DNA from: a virus
Virus record (IMG/VR): IMGVR_UViG_3300033141_001855
Location: 1-40,091 of that record
Strand: one strand, 5' to 3'
DNA length: 40,091 bases
In this document: positions 15,791 to 22,466 of the stretch, in pieces
How the letters are laid out: each line of letters begins with the position of its first letter
Numbering within the stretch: position 1 is the stretch's first letter
Position numbers and translations under genes: made by a program
Notes under the pieces: generated by a model
Databases searched by the model: none
The model's input: the letters and a program-made list of their open reading frames with translations, nothing else
Told to the model about the DNA's origin: nothing

Positions 15791-15865
15791 TGGTAGCAGG
15801 TGGGGGAGTCGAACCCCCTCCCCCGGCTTATGGGGCCGGTGACTTAGCCGTTTGTCCTACCCGCG
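15791..15865 (-). tRNA. tRNA with CAU anticodon (initiator-like Met or Ile2), CCA encoded
   Basis: The 75-nt cloverleaf reads: acceptor CGCGGGT/ACCTGCT, D-stem GAC/GTC with GG in the loop, anticodon stem CCGGC/GCCGG with loop CCCATAA, 4-nt variable loop, T-stem GGGGG/CCCCC with loop TTCGACT, then ACCA. The anticodon is CAT. The first acceptor pair is a C-U mismatch, the D-stem has A11-T24 and the anticodon stem has two of the three G-C pairs typical of initiators. Departures are A8 instead of T8 and C33 instead of T33. It is the first product of the late leftward unit. Confidence 0.8.
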
Positions 15866-15877
15866 GTAATTGGTGAT

Positions 15878-15909
15878 GCCCGGCGCTGGGAGCCGACTCC
15901 AGGCCGGGC
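15878..15909. other. Strong two-part hairpin upstream of tRNA
   Basis: GCCCGGC pairs with GCCGGGC. Inside it CTGGGAG pairs with CTCCAG, with one bulged G and a CCGA loop, 13 base pairs in all. In leftward RNA it ends 13 nt before the tRNA 5' end. No T-run follows on either strand, so it looks like a structured leader or processing element, not a terminator. Confidence 0.5.
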
Positions 15910-15987
15910 TAAGCAAAAAGGGGAAAGGAGCAAGGCGACCGGATGACCAGGGCGGGGAGCCCCGGGCATAGAAGGCCGCTAATTGTC

Positions 15988-16017
15988 AAGATAGCACAGA
16001 ACGCAAAAGCTTGTCAA
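15988..16017 (-). promoter_or_regulatory. Candidate late leftward promoter
   Basis: Read on the minus strand: TTGACA (16017-16012), an 18-bp spacer and TATCTT (15993-15988). It would start transcripts that carry the hairpin, the tRNA and the packaging genes. A second TTGACA lies at 15989-15984 with no good -10 box. The divergent rightward promoters lie about 80-110 bp away. Confidence 0.5.
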
Positions 16018-16032
16018 GTGGTAGCAGACCGG

Positions 16033-16058
16033 GGCGACATCTACGCCTGATTGTCGCC
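16033..16058. other. Inverted repeat in divergent control region
   Basis: GGCGACA (16033-16039) and TGTCGCC (16052-16058) form a 7-bp stem with a 12-nt loop between the leftward and rightward promoters. It could be a binding site shared by both promoters, or a weak terminator. Confidence 0.35.
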
Positions 16059-16096
16059 TTTGATTAAAATCTTTATGAAATCTTTATAATTGGGAC

Positions 16097-16127
16097 TTGA
16101 CAGACAAGGCTGACACTTTGTTATAAT
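16097..16127 (+). promoter_or_regulatory. Rightward early promoter
   Basis: Consensus TTGACA (16097-16102) and TATAAT (16122-16127) are separated by 19 bp. An upstream pair, TTGATT (16060-16065) and TATAAT (16085-16090), has the same 19-bp spacing and overlaps a tandem repeat AAATCTTTAT at 16067-16076 and 16078-16087. The first gene starts at 16167 after AAAGGAGG. The long spacers suggest help from an activator, but the boxes are otherwise excellent. Confidence 0.65.
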
Positions 16128-16166
16128 AGGGGTAGAGTCGAATACAGAGGAAAGGAGGAAGAGCCG

Positions 16167-16322
16167 ATGTATAAAATAGTCAGGTTTTACGCACCGGGCC
16201 AGCAGAAGCGAAGCCGAACAATCAAGACAGGGCTAACACTGGAACAGGCGCAAGCTCACTGTAATGACCCGAGAACCCGGAAGGATGGCGTTTACTTTGA
16301 TGGCTATACCAAGGAGAGTTAG
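16167..16322 (+). CDS. Small phage protein, 51 aa
   Basis: Begins MYKIVRFYAPGQQKRSRTIK, continues with TGLTLEQAQAHCNDPRTRKD and ends in GVYFDGYTKES. This pattern (VRFY, TLEQAQAHC, DPRT, FDGYTK) is familiar from small proteins of many phages, with no known function. It is the first gene of the rightward operon, with AAAGGAGG 11 nt before the ATG. Confidence 0.75.
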   Translation: MYKIVRFYAPGQQKRSRTIKTGLTLEQAQAHCNDPRTRKDGVYFDGYTKES

Positions 16323-16436
16323 CCGCCCGGCCCGCTGCTCTGGACAATCGCGCCAGGGCAGAAGCCAGCCGGCTAAAGGCTGAGAGCTCATAAGACCGGA
16401 GCTTGATAACAAGACCGGCAGAGCAAGGGGGAAAGG

Positions 16437-16829
16437 ATGAGCCAGTTTTACGCAAGCATAGAGGGGAACCGGGGACCGGCCACGCGCCAAGGTAGCAAGG
16501 CAAGCGGTATTCATGGCCACATAAGGGGGTGGCATGTCGGCGCCGGGGTTAGCTGCTTCGTGGACGGAGGGGGCGAGACCGCCAAGGATAGCGTGGTAGT
16601 TTCTAAGACCGCAGGCAGCTCTGGCTTTGGCACCCAGACCGGGACTATTGCCACCTTCACCGCTGACGAGCTGACTGGCGGCATACTCTACGAACTACTT
16701 GACGCCGCCAAGCGCTACACCATGCACATGGCGGAAATGGACGGCGGCAAGTGGCTAAACAGTGACCCGGCTCAGGAGTTAGTCAAGGCTATCAACAGCG
16801 TTGACGACATCTTTAACCGGGGGAGTTAA
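16437..16829 (+). CDS. Phage protein of unknown function, 130 aa
   Basis: The N-terminal half (YASIEGNRGPATRQGSKASG, then IHGHIRGWHVGAGV) is a Gly-rich basic pattern I associate with conserved early phage proteins of unknown role. The second half is helical (GGILYELLDAAKRYTMHMAE). A GGGGGAAAGG ribosome binding site lies just before the ATG. It is preceded by a 114-bp spacer in which I see no gene. Confidence 0.75.
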   Translation: MSQFYASIEGNRGPATRQGSKASGIHGHIRGWHVGAGVSCFVDGGGETAKDSVVVSKTAGSSGFGTQTGTIATFTADELTGGILYELLDAAKRYTMHMAEMDGGKWLNSDPAQELVKAINSVDDIFNRGS

Positions 16830-16841
16830 GCCATCCAGGAC

Positions 16842-16869
16842 GAGCGCCGGACACCCACCGCCGGCGCTC
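16842..16869 (+). other. Perfect 9-bp hairpin in rightward operon
   Basis: GAGCGCCGG (16842-16850) pairs exactly with CCGGCGCTC (16861-16869) around a 10-nt loop, 12 bp after the stop codon at 16829. C-rich sequence follows, not T, so RNA stabilisation or processing is likelier than intrinsic termination. Confidence 0.45.
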
Positions 16870-16916
16870 CCCCGGGCGGCTAAGCCCAAATAAAAGGAAA
16901 GGGGGACACAGAGCCG

Positions 16917-17195
16917 ATGCAAATAACCAAGGAAAAGCTGGACGGTATCCGGCGGGAGCTGGAGGATATACTTTACCCCGACCGCCGGGACGATGCAGGG
17001 GTGCTACACCTTACCCGCTATGACTGTCGGCTGGACGTGAGGCTCAGGAACAACGGCGGCGCCGCGGCCGGGGTCAGGGAGTACGAGCAAGGCGGGAAGT
17101 TTGGCTACCAGGTAACCATCAATCCCAAGCGCATCAGGACAGACGGCCAGCTCGAGCGCCAGGTACAGTTTATCAAAGAAACTATAGGGGACTGA
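16917..17195 (+). CDS. Hypothetical protein, 92 aa
   Basis: A small soluble protein with an N-terminal amphipathic helix (LDGIRRELEDILYPD) followed by beta-type segments (CRLDVRLRNN, FGYQVTINPKRI) and a C-terminal helix. No motif recognised. It shares with the gene at 16167 the start context AGAGCCGATG. It lies in the rightward operon after the 9-bp hairpin. Confidence 0.75.
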   Translation: MQITKEKLDGIRRELEDILYPDRRDDAGVLHLTRYDCRLDVRLRNNGGAAAGVREYEQGGKFGYQVTINPKRIRTDGQLERQVQFIKETIGD

Positions 17196-17234
17196 AAGAG
17201 GCTAACCACTAGAACACACTATAAAGGAGAGGAT

Positions 17235-17450
17235 ATGAAAAAGTGGAAGCTATTTATTTGGCGAGGTATCAGGAGCGACTGGACAGATGGCATTGGGTTT
17301 GCCGTAGCCAGAACAAAGGAAGAAGCAATAGAAGCCATCCACCAAATAAGCGAGGATTGGGAGTGGGATAGTTATGCTGGGGAACTTTTGATAGTACAAC
17401 CTGAAATCCACGACCCGCCCTATGGTGGGTGGATAAGTGGTGGGGCTTAA
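17235..17450 (+). CDS. Hypothetical protein, 71 aa
   Basis: A small protein of alpha/beta pattern (KWKLFIWRGIRSDWTDGIGF, then AVARTKEEAIEAIHQ). The stretch from AVARTKEEAIEAI resembles the short beta-alpha units seen in many small phage proteins. The C-terminus is Pro/Gly-rich (HDPPYGGWISGGA). AAAGGAG precedes the ATG. No known function. Confidence 0.7.
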   Translation: MKKWKLFIWRGIRSDWTDGIGFAVARTKEEAIEAIHQISEDWEWDSYAGELLIVQPEIHDPPYGGWISGGA

Positions 17451-17487
17451 ACCACACTAACATAAAGGAGACTGAAAGGGGGGAGCG

Positions 17488-17601
17488 ATGGAACAAACCT
17501 TAAAATGGCAAGCGGTAAGACCCATTCAATACGTGGCATGGCGGTTCTTTGACAGCTCATTGTGTGTCGCCAGGAAGTTGAAGCCGGCACCGATGCCCTA
17601 G
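17488..17601 (+). CDS. Short protein, 37 aa
   Basis: ATG 17488 follows AAAGGGGGGAGCG. The peptide begins MEQTLKWQAVRPIQYVAWRF and ends in a basic Pro-rich tail. Its ribosome binding site matches those of its neighbours and it fills an otherwise empty gap of about 200 bp. No family recognised. Confidence 0.45.
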   Translation: MEQTLKWQAVRPIQYVAWRFFDSSLCVARKLKPAPMP

Positions 17602-17660
17602 TATATCAATGAGTTCAGCAGGAACTAAGTAAAGATTACTTTAGAAAGGGGGTGATAAAG

Positions 17661-17873
17661 ATGGTATCATGGAACACGGTCGAGTCATCAAACATAGCCA
17701 TGGTAGGTTATGACCTGGCCAGCATGGAGCTGCACGTCAAGTTCAACTCCGGCGCTGAGTATCTATACCGGGACGTGCCCGAAGCTGTGTTTGATGAGCT
17801 CATGGCAGCGCCGTCTAAGGGACGTTTCCTTAACGAGCGCATCAAGGGACAGTACGAATACGAGAGAGTGTAA
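17661..17873 (+). CDS. KTSC-domain protein, 70 aa
   Basis: The whole protein fits the KTSC domain: VESSNIAMVGYD, LHVKFNSGAEYLYRDVP, FDELMAAPSKGRFLNERIKG. In the family the domain is a small beta/alpha fold found alone or fused to tRNA- or RNA-related proteins, and its molecular role is unclear. I prefer ATG 17661 (GGGGGTGATAAAG before it) over the GTG at 17652, which overlaps that site. Mid-operon. Confidence 0.8.
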   Translation: MVSWNTVESSNIAMVGYDLASMELHVKFNSGAEYLYRDVPEAVFDELMAAPSKGRFLNERIKGQYEYERV

Positions 17874-17883
17874 AGGAGAAAAG

Positions 17884-18192
17884 ATGGACCGAATAGATAT
17901 TGAGAAATGGGTAGAGGACAATGCCGTAGGGCTGATGCCTGAAATACCACTTGCACCAGATGAGATAAAGCATATCGCTATGTGCATGGAGCACATTTCT
18001 AAGTGGTATTTTGAAGATTATCCTATCGGCGATTTCCTCTCTGCTGTAGTAAGGAATGACTTTTGCCAAGCTTGTATCCGCGCCGATGACATAAATAGAA
18101 AGGCACTATATCTCTACGCCCTATTCCTCTATAACAAAATACCAGGTGATTGGAGAAAGAAAGCAACGGGAGAACGCAAAGGGGGTGAATGA
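17884..18192 (+). CDS. Hypothetical protein, 102 aa
   Basis: Starts at ATG 17884 with AAAGGAG close upstream, 10 bp after the KTSC gene. A helical protein with MDRIDIEKWVEDNAV at the start, a middle rich in Met, Cys and aromatic residues (MCMEHISKWYF, DFCQACIRADD) and a basic tail. The pattern resembles small early phage proteins of unknown function. Confidence 0.7.
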   Translation: MDRIDIEKWVEDNAVGLMPEIPLAPDEIKHIAMCMEHISKWYFEDYPIGDFLSAVVRNDFCQACIRADDINRKALYLYALFLYNKIPGDWRKKATGERKGGE

Positions 18193-18193
18193 A

Positions 18194-18331
18194 TTGACCG
18201 ACAGAATATTTTACCGCGGAGACAAGGGAATCTACCAGAAGGCTAAGGCGGCGGCTGCCCTGGCCGGTAAGCCAGTGGGCAAATACATTGACGAAGCCTT
18301 AGAGGAAAAGGTAAAAAAGGAGACTAAGTAA
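18194..18331 (+). CDS. Ribbon-helix-helix-like small protein, 45 aa
   Basis: Starts at TTG 18194, 7 nt after GGGGGTG, the same signal as in the KTSC gene. The protein reads TDRIFYRGDKGIYQKAKAAA, then GKPVGKYIDEALEEKVKKE: a short strand followed by two helices, as in Arc/CopG-type DNA-binding proteins. It may regulate the rightward unit. Its stop codon touches the next ATG. In-frame GTG 18185 is a less likely start. Confidence 0.6.
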   Translation: MTDRIFYRGDKGIYQKAKAAAALAGKPVGKYIDEALEEKVKKETK

Positions 18332-18964
18332 ATGTTCGGACTAGCCAGAAAATCAACCTATGAAGAGGAACTACAGAGAGCTACAGACCGGCGGAAACAG
18401 GATGACCGGGAGATACTGGAACTCAGAGATAGAATCCAAGGCTTGCTCTTTCAGCAGGATGACCTAGTGAAGAGCCTAGCGCAATGCAGGGATGAAGCCA
18501 ATGAACTAGGGAGAAACCTCACTGACTATCGGGACCAGGTCAATAACTTCTGGTGGGCAATCTCTCAGCGAAAGGTGGCTATCTTCACCGATGCCGACTC
18601 CTATATGGGCAGAACCACGCACCGCTACACCGTATTCTTTAAGCCTCACCTTACCAGACCTGGGGATGTGATGACGCTGTATGGCTGGGATGCTACCAAG
18701 CGAGAGGAAAGCCCGGAAGAATGGGCAGTCATCGGCAGGCTGGCTACGCAGATAGGAATACAGGGTTGGTGGTGGGACGATGCTGAGCGCCGGCTCCACA
18801 AGACCTACTATGAAATCAGCGCCCTGCTCAAGGCGCCAGCCGACATCAAGGCGGCAGAGGAAGAGCTACAGGGGCACCTTAACCGGGCATCCCGGGCCGA
18901 TGCTTACCGCAACATAATGGAGTCTAAGCCTGAGCCAGAGGGGGAAGGTAAAGCCAAAGAATAA
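18332..18964 (+). CDS. Coiled-coil hypothetical protein, 210 aa
   Basis: Residues about 8-75 form a charged coiled coil (STYEEELQRATDRRKQDD onward). Residues about 78-165 look globular and tryptophan-rich (NNFWWAISQRKVAIF, IQGWWWDDAERR). A helical charged tail ends in GEGKAKE. No membrane segment or enzyme motif is seen. It is the last gene of the rightward operon, directly joined to the small ribbon-helix-helix-like gene and ending at the convergent terminator. Confidence 0.75.
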   Translation: MFGLARKSTYEEELQRATDRRKQDDREILELRDRIQGLLFQQDDLVKSLAQCRDEANELGRNLTDYRDQVNNFWWAISQRKVAIFTDADSYMGRTTHRYTVFFKPHLTRPGDVMTLYGWDATKREESPEEWAVIGRLATQIGIQGWWWDDAERRLHKTYYEISALLKAPADIKAAEEELQGHLNRASRADAYRNIMESKPEPEGEGKAKE

Positions 18965-18995
18965 ACGAAGCTCTGTAGTCAACATCTAGTGGCAT

Positions 18996-19027
18996 TAAGA
19001 GGGGCGGCTTAACGGTTGCCCCTCTTA
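18996..19027. terminator. Convergent terminator hairpin
   Basis: TAAGAGGGGC pairs perfectly with GCCCCTCTTA (10 bp) around a 12-nt loop. It lies where the rightward operon (ends 18964) meets the leftward early operon (last gene ends 19009; its stop codon is in the loop). The symmetric AAGA/TCTT ends act as short T-runs on both strands, so it can serve both directions. Confidence 0.65.
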
Positions 19028-19539
19028 TGTTGTCTGAACTGACTATAGGTTCTACCACGGCGCGGCTTCTTAGTGCATTTTACATTACCGTCTTTGTCCT
19101 TGAATCGAGAACAAGTCTGACATTGCACACATTCACCGACACCGGGGCAATACTCCCACTTTGGGCACTTTCCCGAGACATACCGCAAGGCGCTATCTAC
19201 CCGCCGGGCTATGCTCCCCACATCCTCCCTCAGACAGTTGGCTATGTGCTGCTCGAGCTGGGCCACGTTTGGGGTCCCGGCCATAAACACCATCTCCAGC
19301 AATAACCCATCTAGCCCCACCATCTCCAGCCTACGGTCAATCTCTGTTGCTACTTGGACGGGCGTCTCAAAGTAAGCCCGCTTCTTACCACCCTTGGCTC
19401 TCCCGCCGCCCACATAGCCAGTCTCTTTGTGGTCCGGCGGCCAGTACCCATCCCTGAGTAGGGCTATGTGGGGCAAGAGCCAGATAACTTGGTCGATTGA
19501 CAGCCATATCTCCCTGGGTGAATACCACTCATCAGTCAT
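19009..19539 (-). CDS. Cysteine-cluster protein at end of early operon, 176 aa
   Basis: The N-terminal part is helical and could be a helix-turn-helix (YSPREIWLSIDQVIWLLPHI). Residues about 55-120 are helical (VQVATEIDRRLEMVGLDGL). Residues about 124-160 carry six cysteines (CPKWEYCPGVGECVQCQTC, then C) suited to one or two zinc ions, and the tail is very basic. A nucleic-acid-binding regulator is plausible, for example of late transcription. Its start overlaps the methyltransferase stop by ATGA. No family recognised. Confidence 0.65.
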   Translation of the reverse strand: MTDEWYSPREIWLSIDQVIWLLPHIALLRDGYWPPDHKETGYVGGGRAKGGKKRAYFETPVQVATEIDRRLEMVGLDGLLLEMVFMAGTPNVAQLEQHIANCLREDVGSIARRVDSALRYVSGKCPKWEYCPGVGECVQCQTCSRFKDKDGNVKCTKKPRRGRTYSQFRQHKRGNR

Positions 19540-20363
19540 AACTTACTAAAATCCATTACCATCTGCCGGCAACGATTGGCTGCAATCTCGCAATACTTCT
19601 CTGATATTTCTATGCCAATAACTTCCCGGCCTTGTAGCTTCGACCTCAATAGAAATTTACCACTACCCATAAATGGGTCACAGGCAATATCACCTAGGTT
19701 GCTAAACATAAACAGGAGGCGGTCGCATAACTCCCATGGCCATGGAGCCGGATGCTTTCCGCTTATTTTCCCGTCCTGCCATCCAGCCTGAATATGCCAG
19801 ATATTTTTACACCAATCCATCGGCCGGCTATGAGACTTCCCTCTTTTACCAGTACCACCTTGCATATGATAATGCTCTTTTGAACCAAATATAAAAGCCT
19901 CAGCTGCCATGCGGAGATATGGGTTGTTGTCACTTCCTATTCCAGTTCCTACTGCGTAGGCTGTGCCTTCATTTGGGGATTTCGCCCATACTAGGGGCTC
20001 ACGTAATAGAAAACCGGCATCTTTCACCCTCAAGCAAGATTCTGCGAACACAGGCTCACCCCTTGATATTGTCCGCCTCTCTCGCCGACTACGATTTACC
20101 AGTTCGCCTTGATTAGCAACAAAAGGAATATTTAGGGCTAAGATACCACCCGGGCGCAAGGCGGTGTGTGCTGCCGCCAAAAACTCCTCCAGCATCTGAT
20201 ACCATTTAGGCCAAGGAATAGTATCATGATAGACATCGTAATCCAAGCCGACATTGTAAGGTGGAGAGGTAGCCACGAGTTGAATATCAGAAAGCCCGGG
20301 TAATACCTCTCGGCAATCACCATAATATATCGTTACTCCATCTTCTTGATAATAAGGATTCAC
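19536..20363 (-). CDS. DNA methyltransferase, beta class (N4-cytosine or N6-adenine)
   Basis: This 275-aa protein has the catalytic motif TSPPYN at residues 32-37 and the S-adenosylmethionine-binding motif DPFMGSG at 229-235, followed by EVIGIEISEKYCEIA. This order is that of beta-class amino-methyltransferases. SPPY is commonest in N4-cytosine enzymes but also occurs in N6-adenine enzymes. The middle part (about 100-190) is probably the target-recognition domain. No restriction enzyme partner lies nearby, so it probably protects phage DNA or acts as an orphan regulator. It overlaps both neighbours by 4 bp. Confidence 0.9.
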   Translation of the reverse strand: MNPYYQEDGVTIYYGDCREVLPGLSDIQLVATSPPYNVGLDYDVYHDTIPWPKWYQMLEEFLAAAHTALRPGGILALNIPFVANQGELVNRSRRERRTISRGEPVFAESCLRVKDAGFLLREPLVWAKSPNEGTAYAVGTGIGSDNNPYLRMAAEAFIFGSKEHYHMQGGTGKRGKSHSRPMDWCKNIWHIQAGWQDGKISGKHPAPWPWELCDRLLFMFSNLGDIACDPFMGSGKFLLRSKLQGREVIGIEISEKYCEIAANRCRQMVMDFSKL

Positions 20364-20572
20364 TTCACTCTCGCTTGATGGTGAGGCTTCATTCTCATTT
20401 GTCGCTCAAACTCCGCTGAGTTCTCTAACAATGTAGCTTGCCACGCTGCGACTGAGGTAGCCGGTGGCGGCGGTATCTCTACCAGGGTCCCGTAATTGTC
20501 CCACTGATATTCCATCAAGGCTACCCAAGCTGAAGGTTCAAGGCACCACCATAATGGCCAGGTCTCTCTCAT
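20360..20572 (-). CDS. Hypothetical protein, 70 aa
   Basis: A small tryptophan-rich protein (MRETWPLWWCLEPSAWVALM) with a Pro stretch (EIPPPPATSV) and a basic end. Its ATG overlaps the stop of the preceding zinc-ribbon gene and its end overlaps the methyltransferase start, so it is part of one translationally coupled chain. Function unknown. Confidence 0.65.
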   Translation of the reverse strand: MRETWPLWWCLEPSAWVALMEYQWDNYGTLVEIPPPPATSVAAWQATLLENSAEFERQMRMKPHHQARVK

Positions 20573-20706
20573 TTACTCACCCTCTTTATGGGGGGATGAC
20601 ATTTTCCGCATAACCACTCCGATATTTGTGACCCTTTCCTCAACCACCAGCCATTCGAGCCGCAGACGTGGCATGGTTCATCAGGCTTTGGTGGCTCTTC
20701 GGGCAT
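20569..20706 (-). CDS. Small zinc-ribbon protein, 45 aa
   Basis: ATG 20706 follows AAGGAG and the stop overlaps the next ATG. Residues: Pro/Glu-rich start (MPEEPPKPDEP), CHVCGS, then WW and a basic stretch, then CGKCHPP: two CxxC pairs forming a compact zinc ribbon. Proteins of this pattern (CxxCGS..WW...CxxCHP) are frequent in phages of diverse hosts near replication genes, with unknown role. Confidence 0.75.
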   Translation of the reverse strand: MPEEPPKPDEPCHVCGSNGWWLRKGSQISEWLCGKCHPPIKRVSK

Positions 20707-20724
20707 CGGGCATCTCCTTCTCCC

Positions 20725-21027
20725 TCATTGAATTTTCCAGTGTACGAGCTCCAGGTAATACTGCTGACCATATCCTCGATTAAGTTTACCACAATTCTTT
20801 CTGAAGGTCTCTACCCCCACGATATACACCTTGCCCGTCTCGCGGTCGGTAACGTGAATTGAATAGCAGAGCGGTGCTATTACCCTGTCGAAGATGTCAG
20901 CATCAATCGCCCAGGCAATAGGCTGCCGGAGCAGGTGCTTGGAGCCTAGCATACTCTTATGGAATATGTGGTCTCTAATCTCACCGGCAAAGGCACCGCT
21001 CTTGGTTCTGACAGTTGCTCCGTTCAT
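20725..21027 (-). CDS. Hypothetical protein, 100 aa
   Basis: A soluble protein with predicted beta segments (CYSIHVTDRETGKVYIVGVE) and an aromatic end (GYGQQYYLELVHWKIQ). VTDRETGKVYIVGVETF resembles a beta-hairpin core of a small binding domain. Its start overlaps the HNH gene stop by ATGA. No family recognised. Confidence 0.7.
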   Translation of the reverse strand: MNGATVRTKSGAFAGEIRDHIFHKSMLGSKHLLRQPIAWAIDADIFDRVIAPLCYSIHVTDRETGKVYIVGVETFRKNCGKLNRGYGQQYYLELVHWKIQ

Positions 21028-21941
21028 CTCAGTATCTCCGCTATCTTGTTTCTTTCAACTTGCCTTTGCCAATTGCACTTCCGGCAAAGCGTTCTTAAAT
21101 TCTTTCTATTCCAGAAGGGCTTATATTTAAGAGCAATTAAAAATAGCTCACTCTGGAATGTCTGCAAATCTAATACTACATATTTTTGGAGAAACTCCTC
21201 TAAAATATCAGCAAAGGGCTTTATATGGTCTACCTCTAAATCGCCACCAATAACACCGCATAATTGGCAAGTGTATTTATCTCGCTTCAGGACTTGAGCA
21301 ATGAGTTTTCTATTCTTATCACATTGCCTTATCAATTGTGCCAGAGTAAGCCGTCCACCTTTCCAATTAGAATTACCTTCACCTTGTTGTTGCCTAGCAT
21401 AACATTGGCGTGAACAGAACTTACGACTATATCCTTTCCAATGCTCAAAAGGCTTCCCACAAATTTGGCAATAGCTAGTAATTGTGCTTTTGCCTCTCGG
21501 TGTGCAAACTTCACAATAAATCCGACTGTAAGGTATTCTTAGACCGCATAATTTACAGAAATGGTGTTGAAACCTTTGAGGTTTGCCCTCTAGAGAACGA
21601 CGAAGATTTTTACGGGGATTACATTCAGGACAATATAACCGATTGGTATATATCGGCTTACCACAAATACGACACGAATTCCCCTTTGTTCTTGCTTCCC
21701 AAGCACACTTTCTAGAACAATACTTCCTACTATTCTTCGCACTAGGAGCAACGGAAAACTCTCTCCCACACTTTGGGCATATCTTTTTAACATCTCCACC
21801 TCGCCAATGCGGGTTATCTTCACCTTTTAACTTTTCTCTGTAGAGTTTAGCCATACAAGCCATACTACAAGTTACACGCTTATCGGCGTGGCTTGGTTTA
21901 ATTTGAAAAGGCTTACCGCATACAATACAAATCTTGTCCAT
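21024..21941 (-). CDS. HNH homing-type endonuclease with zinc-finger array, 305 aa
   Basis: The C-terminal nuclease shows CQLCG (C225, C228), DLEVDHIKPF (D238, H239) and NLRTLCRKCN (N281, C286, C289, N290). Upstream are at least five CxxC-type fingers (about residues 5-30, 55-80, 90-107, 129-146, 158-180) and two copies of a GEDNPHWRGG-like motif (40-49 and 187-196), which are NUMOD-type DNA-binding modules of homing endonucleases. It lies inside a host-like replication operon, has its own promoter in the preceding gene and no ribosome binding site. It has the look of a free-standing mobile gene. Confidence 0.85.
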   Translation of the reverse strand: MDKICIVCGKPFQIKPSHADKRVTCSMACMAKLYREKLKGEDNPHWRGGDVKKICPKCGREFSVAPSAKNSRKYCSRKCAWEARTKGNSCRICGKPIYTNRLYCPECNPRKNLRRSLEGKPQRFQHHFCKLCGLRIPYSRIYCEVCTPRGKSTITSYCQICGKPFEHWKGYSRKFCSRQCYARQQQGEGNSNWKGGRLTLAQLIRQCDKNRKLIAQVLKRDKYTCQLCGVIGGDLEVDHIKPFADILEEFLQKYVVLDLQTFQSELFLIALKYKPFWNRKNLRTLCRKCNWQRQVERNKIAEILR

Positions 21942-21943
21942 AA

Positions 21944-22261
21944 CTATATTATATCAGGAAATCCCTGTAAAATCAATGCTATTCTGTCTATATCGTGGGG
22001 ATACCAAAGATATACACCTACACTTGGAACTTTTCCTAAGATGTTTAGCCATTCTCTTTGAGCTTCAGTTGGATTTCGCTTCTCAGATTTTAGCTCTGCG
22101 AACAGCAATGATGCTGTGCCATCTTCATTTTCTCTACACAATATCAAGTCTGGCATACCTCTGGGGCTGTGGATAGATGTCCAAGTAAAATGAAACTTCC
22201 AGCCAAAGAGTTTACAGAGGTCTCTGATTTGCTCACGGAGTTGCTTCTCCGTTATGTCCAT
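21944..22261 (-). CDS. VRR-NUC domain nuclease, 105 aa
   Basis: A single-domain PD-(D/E)xK nuclease: residues about 33-40 PRGMPDLI (P37, D38), then FAELKSE (E56, K58) and Q68 in EAQREWL. Stand-alone VRR-NUC proteins are common in phages and cut branched DNA such as Holliday junctions, which would help resolve recombination or packaging intermediates. Start ATG 22261 is chosen because GGAG lies 4 nt upstream; an ATG 24 bp earlier lacks a site. Its last codons contain the promoter of the HNH gene. Confidence 0.85.
   Translation of the reverse strand: MDITEKQLREQIRDLCKLFGWKFHFTWTSIHSPRGMPDLILCRENEDGTASLLFAELKSEKRNPTEAQREWLNILGKVPSVGVYLWYPHDIDRIALILQGFPDII
21948..21976 (-). promoter_or_regulatory. 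Promoter of HNH gene; leaderless start
   Basis: Read on the minus strand: TTGATT (21976-21971), a 17-bp spacer and consensus TATAAT (21953-21948), then 6 bases to the ATG at 21941. Transcription would begin at or one base from the start codon, and no ribosome binding site is present, so the mRNA is probably leaderless. CAGG-GATTT-CCTG in the spacer is an operator-like inverted repeat. The whole promoter lies in the VRR-NUC coding end. Confidence 0.65.
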
Positions 22262-22307
22262 ATCACTCCTACTAACAATAAGCATAAAATGATGAGTGGG
22301 TTAGGCA

Positions 22308-22466
22308 TTAGCGTTTTCCCTCAAATTGCAATATAAACCACAGATAACCGTCTTCTCTCTTAGTGTCACAAATTGTCCAGCCTTCATGTATCATACATTG
22401 AAGAGCCACACAACTATCAACATCATTGTTAAATTGGAACTTATATTTATATTCAGGGAACATCAT
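22308..22466 (-). CDS. Hypothetical protein, 52 aa
   Basis: Starts at ATG 22466 (or the adjacent ATG 22463) after AAGGAGG and ends before the VRR-NUC gene. Alternating hydrophobic pattern with several aromatic residues: YKYKFQFNNDVDSCVALQCM, then GWTICD and GYLWFILQFEGK. It looks like a small alpha/beta fold. Its start directly follows the previous stop. Function unknown. Confidence 0.65.
   Translation of the reverse strand: MMFPEYKYKFQFNNDVDSCVALQCMIHEGWTICDTKREDGYLWFILQFEGKR

Noticed and set aside
15621-15842. Rightward 73-aa open frame
   Set aside because: It runs through the tRNA gene in antisense and its end is the tRNA arm sequence; no ribosome binding site.
15878-15909. Second tRNA next to the tRNA(CAU)
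   Set aside because: The sequence folds as a single long hairpin and lacks a T-arm and anticodon arm.
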